29,158 bases of DNA, taken from the IMG/VR virus record IMGVR_UViG_3300025151_000204, positions 1 through 29,158 of that record. One strand, 5' to 3'. Below are positions 1-6,386 of this stretch, piece after piece. The notes beneath the pieces were generated by a model. It made no database searches, was not told where the DNA came from, and saw only the letters and a program-made list of their open reading frames with translations. A program made the translations under genes and the position numbers. Position 1 is the stretch's first letter; each line of letters begins with the position of its first letter. The stretch is from a virus.

Positions 1-81
1 ATAGGTTTCACCATGTTATCGGATAGTCGTTTAGGTTATAAAGGGGTCGGTTGATGCACGATAGATGCACCATTGGGTAGG

Positions 82-91
82 GTATATATAC
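82..91. promoter_or_regulatory. Palindromic TATA-like element GTATATATAC
   Basis: The ten bases are identical to their own reverse complement and identical to the core of the palindrome upstream of the portal gene (3677-3686). Two GATGCAC repeats one helical turn apart lie 12-29 bp to its left. It may be a TATA box with a flanking operator. No clear gene begins at the right distance on either strand, so its target is unknown. Confidence 0.35.
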
Positions 92-184
92 TATGACTAA
101 ACGGGTGCCAAAAACGGGGGTGGAGCTACAACTTGCATCGCCCACCACTCCTCGAAATTTTCAGGAAATTTTTAGTAAATCGTA

Positions 185-193
185 TTTATAAAA
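185..193 (+). promoter_or_regulatory. TATA box for the zinc-ribbon gene
   Basis: TTTATAAAA resembles an archaeal TATA box. In archaea transcription starts about 25 bp downstream, which would be near 212 and leave a leader of roughly 28 nt before the ATG at 240. No strong Shine-Dalgarno site is seen in that leader. This is a sequence match only. Confidence 0.4.
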
Positions 194-239
194 GCATTTT
201 TACCTCTTTTCTAAATAACTATAACACCTATGGATAACC

Positions 240-410
240 ATGCTCCGATGCTCGATATGTGGCTACAAGGGAGAAAGGTGGCTTGTTCATAATGCTATGT
301 TCGAGTTAGAGGTGGCAGCACTATACTATGAGTTTCAATGCCCCGAATGTGATTCATTGGATATAGAGATTCTAATTTCCAAAAATGATGAACCTTCCGC
401 TCCCAGATGA
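240..410 (+). CDS. 56-aa zinc-ribbon protein
   Basis: This short gene encodes two zinc knuckles, C4-x2-C7 (CSIC) and C34-x2-C37 (CPEC), separated by 26 residues. That spacing fits a four-Cys zinc ribbon, a fold used for nucleic-acid or protein binding. The C-terminal third is acidic and then Pro/Ser-rich. The start ATG is preceded by a TATA box at 185-193. A second ATG at 230 is in another frame and stops after 20 codons. The last 39 bp overlap the 3' end of the terminase gene on the other strand, tail to tail, so the two transcripts would be antisense there. The role is unknown; a small transcription regulator is one possibility. The regular Cys spacing is the main evidence that it is real. 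Confidence 0.6.
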   Translation: MLRCSICGYKGERWLVHNAMFELEVAALYYEFQCPECDSLDIEILISKNDEPSAPR

Positions 411-1847
411 CTTTGAATTACCCCATGATGTGTTATTAGCAGTTTGGGTAGCCATTGGTAAAGCATTAGAATCTGCATGAGTCATTTGGTCTATTGCATG
501 TGCAAACGCCATGACCGTATCGTTGTGTTTTCCTACATCAATGATATTACCGGCTTTCCATACATGGGTGTCTAATTCATCTAATAGTATATTTACCATG
601 CGTCTTGTTTCATCATTACCATAGGGGAATATAACTTTCTTTTGTTCAAACCATACCCGCAACCTATTCATCAATGCCTGTTTTAAAGCACGATTAGATA
701 CTTTGCTTTGTCGGTAGTCCACAGTTATTCCCTTTTGAACCAATAACGACTCATACAATCTTTGAAAGCCTACATCTTCTGCTGATATTGGCGAATTGAA
801 AGTTTTAGACCATTGACCGAGCATATCTGCTTGTTTATCCGGTGCAAAGTCATTCCTACGCCACATATTAACAAAGTGAACAAATCCCTCCGAATCTTGT
901 CTAAGTACAACCATAACCGAGTAGTCTTTGCCTAAACCTTGTGATGGGTCAAACCCTATCATGTATTTACCAGGCTCTTTGCTATCCCACTCGATAACCG
1001 CATTAGTATTCATATTTGCACGAGTATGTTCACGCTTAAATGCTTGGGCTTCATCATCAACCACTTTACACAAATACTCTTGAGTAAATGCTAATTCACC
1101 TATTGCTTGTCGTTGTTCTAACAAAAACGATATTGGCCTTTGTTCTTCCCATAGGGCAATAGGTTTTACTTCGGGGTCGGCTTTATGTTCCTCCCAATTG
1201 GGTATTGCTGATGTAGTAGTAGTTTTCCATACATCATTTGATAACATTTCCGTATGGTATAGGTCTGTCATAGCCATAGGTGTTCCGACAACAAATATAG
1301 ATGTTCCTGGCGAAAGCATAGGTGTTATTTTCTTTCTAAACCAATGTTGTAGGTTGTTTGGGGATTGTTCGCCTATATCATCTAATACATCGTCAAAGAC
1401 AATACGGGCTGGGTGTTCACCACGAATGGCTGCACCTACACCGGTTGCTCTAATCCATGAACCATTAGTAAAGTGAATAGAATGCTTGGTTCCTCGCTTT
1501 GGGTCTATTAGATTTCTAAGTTGTGGGTGTCGTCTCATATCTTCTCTAATTTCCTCTAACCTACGATTAGCAAGGTCTTTACTTGCACTAAACAACCAAG
1601 TAGTAAAGGGTTTATCACGCCACTTTTCAAATAAACAAGACCATAATACCGCTACCCTTAGCGTAGTGGACTTTGAGTGGTCTCGGGGTGCAATAATACA
1701 AACACGGTGAACATTTGCTTCACCACGATTGAAATACATATCCATCCACTCCTCGATATGGTCTCCCCAAGAATAACCTAACCATTCATAGAAATACTTT
1801 GGGTCTCTGGCACTACGCTTTAGGGATAGTGTTTGTGTTGCACTCAT
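372..1847 (-). CDS. terL: Terminase large subunit
   Basis: This is the motor and nuclease that cuts concatemeric DNA and pumps it through the portal. The 491-aa length is normal for the family. The N-terminal ATPase has a Walker A-like loop APRDHSKSTT at residues 53-62 (K59, S60) and a Walker B strand RIVFDD at 148-153 (D152, D153). The RNase-H-like nuclease carries D300 (IGFDPSQG), E357 (ISAEDVG) and D443 (HNDTV) as likely metal ligands. The C-terminus is a flexible Asn/Ser/Gly tail ending GRFIIFGN. The start ATG overlaps the stop of the upstream Cys-rich gene (ATGA), which implies coupled translation. The gene is on the opposite strand from the portal and all other structural genes, which is less common. 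No classical small terminase is visible nearby. Confidence 0.95.
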   Translation of the reverse strand: MSATQTLSLKRSARDPKYFYEWLGYSWGDHIEEWMDMYFNRGEANVHRVCIIAPRDHSKSTTLRVAVLWSCLFEKWRDKPFTTWLFSASKDLANRRLEEIREDMRRHPQLRNLIDPKRGTKHSIHFTNGSWIRATGVGAAIRGEHPARIVFDDVLDDIGEQSPNNLQHWFRKKITPMLSPGTSIFVVGTPMAMTDLYHTEMLSNDVWKTTTTSAIPNWEEHKADPEVKPIALWEEQRPISFLLEQRQAIGELAFTQEYLCKVVDDEAQAFKREHTRANMNTNAVIEWDSKEPGKYMIGFDPSQGLGKDYSVMVVLRQDSEGFVHFVNMWRRNDFAPDKQADMLGQWSKTFNSPISAEDVGFQRLYESLLVQKGITVDYRQSKVSNRALKQALMNRLRVWFEQKKVIFPYGNDETRRMVNILLDELDTHVWKAGNIIDVGKHNDTVMAFAHAIDQMTHADSNALPMATQTANNTSWGNSKSSGSGRFIIFGN

Positions 1848-2008
1848 TTTTCATCACCATATCTAATAACTCGCATTGTTCCACAATAGACCATGCGTTT
1901 TTCTTCCTTACACCATTTTTTACATGATGTATAACGACAATACTTTTCACAACCGCATTCATTACATTTGCGGTGCTTATAAAATAAAACTCCACCACTT
2001 CTAACCAT
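1844..2008 (-). CDS. 54-aa cysteine-rich protein between phosphoesterase and terminase
   Basis: This small basic protein has seven cysteines (C15, C18, C20, C24, C29, C33, C42) and H12, with C-x2-C-x-C-x3-C-x4-C-x3-C spacing that suggests one or two bound metal ions. It contains many Lys and Arg, so nucleic-acid binding is plausible. The start is well supported: GGTGA lies 5 nt before the ATG, the first 8 nt overlap the end of the phosphoesterase gene, and its stop codon overlaps the terminase start (ATGA). The overlap chain makes it an integral part of the packaging operon. A longer minus-strand frame at 1813-1998 is a shadow of it. I do not recognise the family; a packaging accessory or DNA-binding factor is a guess from position. 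Confidence 0.72.
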   Translation of the reverse strand: MVRSGGVLFYKHRKCNECGCEKYCRYTSCKKWCKEEKRMVYCGTMRVIRYGDEK

Positions 2009-3437
2009 GATGCCTCACCGGACTAAATAAACTTCCTATCAAACCTAATTCTTTATCTATAATGTGAGCAGCCAACCCAGCCTTTGCCGTTGTATATCCG
2101 GCTCGGTAGTGGTATCGGTCATGTCCGGCTAATGAAGGCAATTGAATTACTAATCCACCCTCTAACTCATACAATACTTGGTGATGCAAATGACCGGTGA
2201 ACCATATATGATTTTCGGTTTGACCCCATAATACCCTTTGTTCTTTTGACATTAGCGTTGGTAGTTTTGCCTTTTTTATAGTATCACCATGATTAAAACC
2301 TAATAGTGTATTACCATAGGTGGTATAATGTCTAATTTGTGGATTTAGATTTATGCTAACATCATTGACTCCTTCGTATGCTGCCGATAAATACAACATC
2401 AAAGCCAATGTGCTATGTCTATCGTGATTACCAGCCATAAAGACAACCTCCACAGGTGCTACCTGTCGTAAAAGGTCTATATGTTCTCGTGCTAATTGAC
2501 AACCACTAATTAATATCTCAGCCGGTGAACCGCACATATCTTGCGGTGTACCACGAGTTGTTTGCCCTAAGTCATTATCAACATGAAACCAATCGCTACC
2601 GGAAGCCAAAATTATTTTATCAGGTTGTGCAGGTAGCCATGAAATTATTTCTTGTGTTCTATCCATTAGTCGGCTTCGTGCTTCTTTAAAGTTATATGAC
2701 TCACCGACCTCATCAACCCAACCATATTTACCCCAATGAAAATCTGTTGGCGACATAACTACCGCAAAAGGGGATTTACTTTCCGGTATTCGGAGTTTAG
2801 GAACGGTTTTTGGTGCTTTTGTTAGCCCACTTAGCATTCCTTTGTATGTATCTTCAAAGTGAAACCACTTTTCAGCTGCATCTTGAATGTCTTTCCATTT
2901 TTTCTTTTCATATTTTTTGTGTATTTCCCTACGATTTCTAAGAACAAGGTCTTCAACAAGTTCATCATTGTCGGTTTCCATTACTTCTTCATCGGTATAT
3001 GGTAGCATATCGTGAGTCCAACCATGTTTTCTTCGGTATTCATCAAACCAAAGACGGGGAAAGTTAAATTCTCGTGCAATTTGATTTAATGTTGCGCCTT
3101 TACTTGTCATATTAGAGTATGATGATTTCATGGCTCGGTGCATATCACCGGATATTACTAAATTTTCACCAGCACATTTTATGAATGTAATGTATGTATC
3201 GGTTTCTTTGTTGTAGTGATAGGGTGTTTTGTCATATTCTATTGGACTACTTTCTTCTTGAATAGCCCCGTCAATATACTTTAGGTAGCGATATAGTATT
3301 GCTTCCCAACCTTTGTGTGTACGATAGGGATAGTTTTCGTGCAAATCTGCCGATAACTTTGTTTTCATTCCTTTTACCGACATTGGGTAGTCGCCAATCA
3401 TTTGTTCTATCTTATCATAGTCCTCGTGTCGTTCCAT
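2001..3437 (-). CDS. HTH-linked calcineurin-like metallophosphoesterase
   Basis: The C-terminal half (about residues 222-465) is a calcineurin-like phosphoesterase with its metal ligands in order: D232-F-H234 (TDFHWG), D282 and H285 (GSDWFHVD), N337-H338-D339 (GNHDR), H383 (NHGD) and H416-L-H418 (GHLHH). Enzymes of this fold hydrolyse phosphodiesters, including DNA ends. The N-terminal 220 residues look like DNA-binding helices, with an HTH-like stretch around residues 110-140 (SKGATLNQIAREF) and a basic helix near 168-185. It is the first gene of the minus-strand packaging operon, where tailed viruses usually carry the small terminase. A TATA box at 3462-3468 would give a nearly leaderless message. 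The family is clear; the substrate and any packaging role are inference. Confidence 0.85.
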   Translation of the reverse strand: MERHEDYDKIEQMIGDYPMSVKGMKTKLSADLHENYPYRTHKGWEAILYRYLKYIDGAIQEESSPIEYDKTPYHYNKETDTYITFIKCAGENLVISGDMHRAMKSSYSNMTSKGATLNQIAREFNFPRLWFDEYRRKHGWTHDMLPYTDEEVMETDNDELVEDLVLRNRREIHKKYEKKKWKDIQDAAEKWFHFEDTYKGMLSGLTKAPKTVPKLRIPESKSPFAVVMSPTDFHWGKYGWVDEVGESYNFKEARSRLMDRTQEIISWLPAQPDKIILASGSDWFHVDNDLGQTTRGTPQDMCGSPAEILISGCQLAREHIDLLRQVAPVEVVFMAGNHDRHSTLALMLYLSAAYEGVNDVSINLNPQIRHYTTYGNTLLGFNHGDTIKKAKLPTLMSKEQRVLWGQTENHIWFTGHLHHQVLYELEGGLVIQLPSLAGHDRYHYRAGYTTAKAGLAAHIIDKELGLIGSLFSPVRHHG

Positions 3438-3461
3438 TATCTATGCGTTATAACACACCCA

Positions 3462-3468
3462 CTATAAA
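3462..3468 (-). promoter_or_regulatory. TATA box for the packaging operon
   Basis: On the minus strand this reads TTTATAG, 25-31 bp before the ATG of the phosphoesterase gene (first base 3437). An archaeal start about 25 bp downstream would give a leaderless or nearly leaderless transcript, which fits the lack of a ribosome site before that ATG. Confidence 0.45.
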
Positions 3469-3578
3469 CATATCCTGATTTCTTTTTATTCTTTTGACCC
3501 AACCACAAAAAAATAAATATGTTTCAGTCATCGTTTTTTTAAAATTCTTTATTAATGCTTATAGTATATAGAAAGTTA

Positions 3579-3601
3579 TTATTACAGTACTTATTACAGT
3601 A
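3579..3601. repeat. Tandem 11-mer, 12-bp period
   Basis: TTATTACAGTA occurs twice in a row (3579-3589 and 3591-3601), separated by one base. The 12-bp spacing is close to one turn of the helix, as in regulator binding sites. It lies midway between the two divergent promoters. Confidence 0.4.
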
Positions 3602-3673
3602 TTATTATTCCCAACCCTATAAGAAGAAAAAATAAAAAATTACCAATACCTTCGCAGCATAGCGTTTAATTTA

Positions 3674-3689
3674 TTTGTATATATACAAA
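3674..3689 (+). promoter_or_regulatory. Palindromic TATA element upstream of portal
   Basis: TTTGTATATATACAAA is a perfect 16-bp palindrome whose centre is a TATA box. An archaeal start about 25 bp downstream would fall near 3706-3710, about 10 nt before the portal ATG at 3719. A symmetric repressor or activator could bind the same bases and so control the structural block. The inner ten bases recur at 82-91. Confidence 0.5.
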
Positions 3690-3706
3690 AGAATTAATCC
3701 AATTGA

Positions 3707-3732
3707 TTCAAATAGCCAATGGCTTATTTGAA
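3707..3732 (+). promoter_or_regulatory. Hairpin enclosing the portal start codon
   Basis: TTCAAATA-GCC at 3707-3717 pairs with GGC-T-TATTTGAA at 3721-3732, with one bulged T and a loop of three bases. The loop and the first stem base contain the ATG at 3719-3721. In RNA this could mask initiation; in DNA it could be an operator. The pairing is seen directly and the function is inferred. Confidence 0.45.
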
Positions 3733-5161
3733 CATCATGGCGAAGGAGTCCAGGCTACGCAGGTTGTTTAGGAGAAAGCCGGTGGTCGCAACGGAAGTAC
3801 CGACTGGTGTAGGTGGTAGGAAAGCATCACCAACGGAGGTTTTTGGTGGCCTATCCGATGTATTAAAACAAACAGATGATTTGGGGCGTTCATCACGCTC
3901 CCGTTCAGTATATGACAATTATGACCAAACATTTGATTTGTTTGATAGTATGGTTAGATTAGACCCCGAATTAAACGGTGCTGTGCGTTCTGTTTCATTG
4001 ACGGCTAATAACTACCACATAGACTACAAAGTGGCTAAGAATGCCCGTATTCGCAACGCTATCAAAAAATTAATCCATGACATTGACTTTGACGATATTC
4101 TAATATCGGCTTTGCGTAATTTAATGGTATATGGTAATGACATAAACAAATTGGTAGGTAAAGCGGGTGTTGGTATTACCGGCATACAATCCCTACCGGC
4201 AAAACAGATAACAATAATGGACAGACGAGTTGATGTTAGAGAATTATCATCATCGGGCTACACCGGACACATAACCGAAGATAATCCAGTTATGAGTGCC
4301 GAATACTATTTGTTCCGTGAAAACAAGGTTGATACACAGGTGTTTTCAAAAGATGAAATACTACACATAAAGATTGACTACCGCTCTAATTGGTTTAGGG
4401 ATAGATTAGGTCGCTGGACATACGGAATATGGGGCGCATCACGATTCACCGCACTAAAACAACCTATTCGTGCAAAATACAATAGCATTAACAATAGGGT
4501 AGCATTAGAGGATAGTCTAACTAAACAATTCATTAGTATTGACATGAAAGCGGTTGAACATATTTCAGACCCAGCCGAACAAAAAGAAAGACTAAAAACA
4601 ATAATGAACGATGTTGCCAAGTTATTAGAAACACTTGAGGGCGACCAAATACCAATCTTACCGGACTACATCAAGATAAACCATGTTGATTTACAAAACG
4701 CAATCCCCGACTCATCATCGTTTTTAGACTCGGTTAATGCGGATATTGCAGCTGTATTAAATGTTCCTCGTGTTGCTTCCGGCCAAGAAAGGGGGTCAAC
4801 ATTTGCTGCAACCTACAATGCTAATGTGTGGGCGGTATCAGCAATTACAAGACTACAAGGCATATTAGAAGAATCGGTGCATAAACTATTTGGTAAGCAT
4901 TTAGAATTATTAGGCATACCATACAAACATGACGATTTACCAGTTTTAAAGTTTCAACCAATAGATGAAGAAACACCACTAAATAGAATGCGTAGAGCCG
5001 TTCAAGGATATGATAGTGGGATATTATCATTAGAACAATCCCTAAATATCGTTGGTCTTTTAGATGATAAAAAGCCAAGAAAGGAATCAAAAAAGACTGA
5101 ACAAGGAACCATGCCTCGTGAAAATTCATTCGAGAATGAATCCAAACCAAACAACAATTAA
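3719..5161 (+). CDS. Portal protein
   Basis: The portal is the dodecameric ring at the capsid vertex through which DNA enters and leaves, and to which the terminase and the connector dock. The 480-aa product shows the usual pattern: a basic, disordered N-terminus (to about residue 60), a clip/stem region with LDPELNGAVRSVSLTANNY at 81-99, a helical block at 109-147 (LISALRNLMVYGND), the segment EILHIKIDYRSNWF at 213-226, and a C-terminal crown with the portal-type run SVNADIAAVLNVPR at 338-351. The tail is Lys/Glu/Asn-rich. The ATG at 3719 sits in a hairpin; the in-frame ATG at 3737 (M7) is an alternative start. No ribosome site precedes either, which fits a leader of only about 10 nt after the TATA element. 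Confidence 0.92.
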   Translation: MAYLNIMAKESRLRRLFRRKPVVATEVPTGVGGRKASPTEVFGGLSDVLKQTDDLGRSSRSRSVYDNYDQTFDLFDSMVRLDPELNGAVRSVSLTANNYHIDYKVAKNARIRNAIKKLIHDIDFDDILISALRNLMVYGNDINKLVGKAGVGITGIQSLPAKQITIMDRRVDVRELSSSGYTGHITEDNPVMSAEYYLFRENKVDTQVFSKDEILHIKIDYRSNWFRDRLGRWTYGIWGASRFTALKQPIRAKYNSINNRVALEDSLTKQFISIDMKAVEHISDPAEQKERLKTIMNDVAKLLETLEGDQIPILPDYIKINHVDLQNAIPDSSSFLDSVNADIAAVLNVPRVASGQERGSTFAATYNANVWAVSAITRLQGILEESVHKLFGKHLELLGIPYKHDDLPVLKFQPIDEETPLNRMRRAVQGYDSGILSLEQSLNIVGLLDDKKPRKESKKTEQGTMPRENSFENESKPNNN

Positions 5162-5205
5162 GTTAAAACAAGCAAGGACATACAGAAGGAAGCGGAGACG
5201 GCATT

Positions 5206-5646
5206 ATGCGTGGTACACCTAACAAATCCTTTAATGACAAAATGGTTTCATCAACCGTAAAACCAGCAATTTACCTTTGGCTTCTTGCATGTGGCGCAGT
5301 AGTCGGTATGGGTATATTATATCCCGATGTAGTATTGGCTAACCTTGACGGCTTTATCGCTCTAATTGCTATTATTGGTGGTACAGCAGCACCGGCACTA
5401 CAAACCGTTTTGCGTATGTGGGAGGCCGAACAACAAATAGAGGTTGACAATATCCCTATTGAATTAAAACACCAAAGGGAATTGCAAGATAAAAATCTTA
5501 TACATAAAATTGAATTAGAAAAGGTTGCACAGGCACATGAAAATATCATCAAATCTTCAGACCAAAAACACCAACAGGAATTAGATAAAATAAAAATTAC
5601 CAAAGAAACTACAGCTGAAAAGAAACCTATTGTAAAGAAAAAGTGA
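5206..5646 (+). CDS. Two-helix membrane protein with coiled coil (holin-like?)
   Basis: The 146-aa product has two predicted membrane helices (about residues 20-40 and 44-66) joined by a short turn. A long charged helical region follows (72-135, likely coiled coil), then a Lys-rich end (KKPIVKKK). Both ends probably face the cytoplasm. This topology is found in some holins, but lysis genes are not usually placed between portal and protease. The gene starts 44 bp after the portal stop; GGAG lies about 8 nt before the ATG. An internal ATG at 5242 is an alternative start. The next gene, also membrane-bound, begins 4 bp after its stop, so the two may work as a pair. I do not recognise the family. 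Confidence 0.7.
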   Translation: MRGTPNKSFNDKMVSSTVKPAIYLWLLACGAVVGMGILYPDVVLANLDGFIALIAIIGGTAAPALQTVLRMWEAEQQIEVDNIPIELKHQRELQDKNLIHKIELEKVAQAHENIIKSSDQKHQQELDKIKITKETTAEKKPIVKKK

Positions 5647-5650
5647 TTCT

Positions 5651-6373
5651 ATGACTGACAAAATAGAGGCTTTGGGTAATGCTGAAGAAATTGCTAAATT
5701 AACAGGTCGTACCAAATCCGAAGTTATAGAGGATTTACTTGACGATGGCAAATTAAATAACTCCAACGCTATTAGGGAAAATACATCGGCAATTGATAGG
5801 GCTACGGAAATGGCAGGTAAAACCCATAAATTACTAACTGCTATTATCCCTATTCTTATTTTGTTATCCACAAGTGGATTAGAATTAACAGGTATTATTG
5901 ATTTAACACCCGCTGGTAATGGCGACGATGATGAGTGGTTTTGGGAAGATGAAGAATATGAAGCATATTGGGGTTGTACAGACTATGATGCCGAAAATTA
6001 TGACGAGTATGCTACTGACGATGATGGTTCATGTGAATATGAGCCGGAAGAATGCGAACCTTTCTATTATGATTACTACCTAAATTATGCCGATAGTAAT
6101 AATTCAAGTCTAATATACCAATATGATGTTGATTTACCATGCGAAGAAACACAAGAGGTTGAAGTTCAATTTCTTGCATACGCAAATAACTCAACAGACT
6201 CAATTCCCGAAAACTACTCAATAGATAAGTGGAATGTGTATAACGGTGATGCCGAATACCGAAATATGACAATTTCTTTACCTAAAGGTCGCTATGACAT
6301 TTACGCATACATCATAAACAAAGATGGTGTTATGCAAGATGAAAAGATTTGGTCTAATATAGAAATAGAATAG
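5651..6373 (+). CDS. Membrane-anchored surface protein with GCTD...DDGSC motif
   Basis: Residues 1-59 are charged and helical, 60-84 form one membrane helix, 91-104 are strongly acidic, and residues 107-131 carry the pattern WGCTD...A-NYD--ATDDDGSC-YE with C109 and C128. The rest (about 165-240) is beta-rich and Ig-like, with further cysteines C135 and C164. N-x-S/T sequons occur at N150, N151, N179, N180, N188 and N205, all on the side of the membrane I predict to be external. The GCTD motif is widespread in secreted proteins of marine archaea and bacteria. The start follows GTGATTCT directly after the previous gene. The role is unknown: host-surface display, exclusion of rival viruses, or lysis are all possible. 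Confidence 0.7.
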   Translation: MTDKIEALGNAEEIAKLTGRTKSEVIEDLLDDGKLNNSNAIRENTSAIDRATEMAGKTHKLLTAIIPILILLSTSGLELTGIIDLTPAGNGDDDEWFWEDEEYEAYWGCTDYDAENYDEYATDDDGSCEYEPEECEPFYYDYYLNYADSNNSSLIYQYDVDLPCEETQEVEVQFLAYANNSTDSIPENYSIDKWNVYNGDAEYRNMTISLPKGRYDIYAYIINKDGVMQDEKIWSNIEIE

Positions 6374-6386
6374 TGGAGGTTATAGT

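Larger units (their letters stand above)
1..239. other. Left-edge non-coding/regulatory region
   Basis: No convincing gene lies here. One frame is open from base 1 to a TGA at 52-54 and could be the last 17 codons of a gene cut by the window edge, but nothing supports it. A direct repeat GATGCAC (53-59 and 64-70, 11-bp period) sits just before a palindromic GTATATATAC at 82-91. A 32-codon ORF at 93-191 starts directly on that TATA-like element and has no ribosome site, so I do not call it. The stretch 100-180 is G- and C-rich and then A/T-rich, with no tRNA fold that I can draw. Confidence 0.5.
3438..3718. other. Divergent AT-rich intergenic region
   Basis: This 281-bp region separates the leftward packaging operon from the rightward structural genes. 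It is strongly A/T-rich and holds a TATA box on each strand, a tandem repeat at 3579-3601, and a palindromic TATA element at 3674-3689. I see no ORF with a ribosome site in it. It probably sets the balance between the two divergent transcripts. Its A/T richness could also suit an origin, but no other origin feature is seen. Confidence 0.6.

Noticed and set aside
110-150. Possible tRNA or structured RNA (GGTGG paired with CCACC)
   Set aside because: Only a 5-bp stem with a long loop can be drawn. There is no anticodon arm, no T-loop and no CCA-proximal stem.
93-191. 32-codon ORF near the left edge
   Set aside because: Its ATG is 2 bp after the TATA-like element, so it would lie upstream of any transcript start from it, and there is no ribosome site or recognisable motif.
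1813-1998. 61-aa minus-strand ORF over the terminase start
   Set aside because: It is in another frame from the Cys-rich gene at 1844-2008, which has a ribosome site and exact overlaps with both neighbours. The 61-aa frame has neither.
4845-5150. 101-aa minus-strand ORF inside the portal gene
   Set aside because: Hydrophobic shadow frame, no ribosome site, fully inside a well-supported gene.
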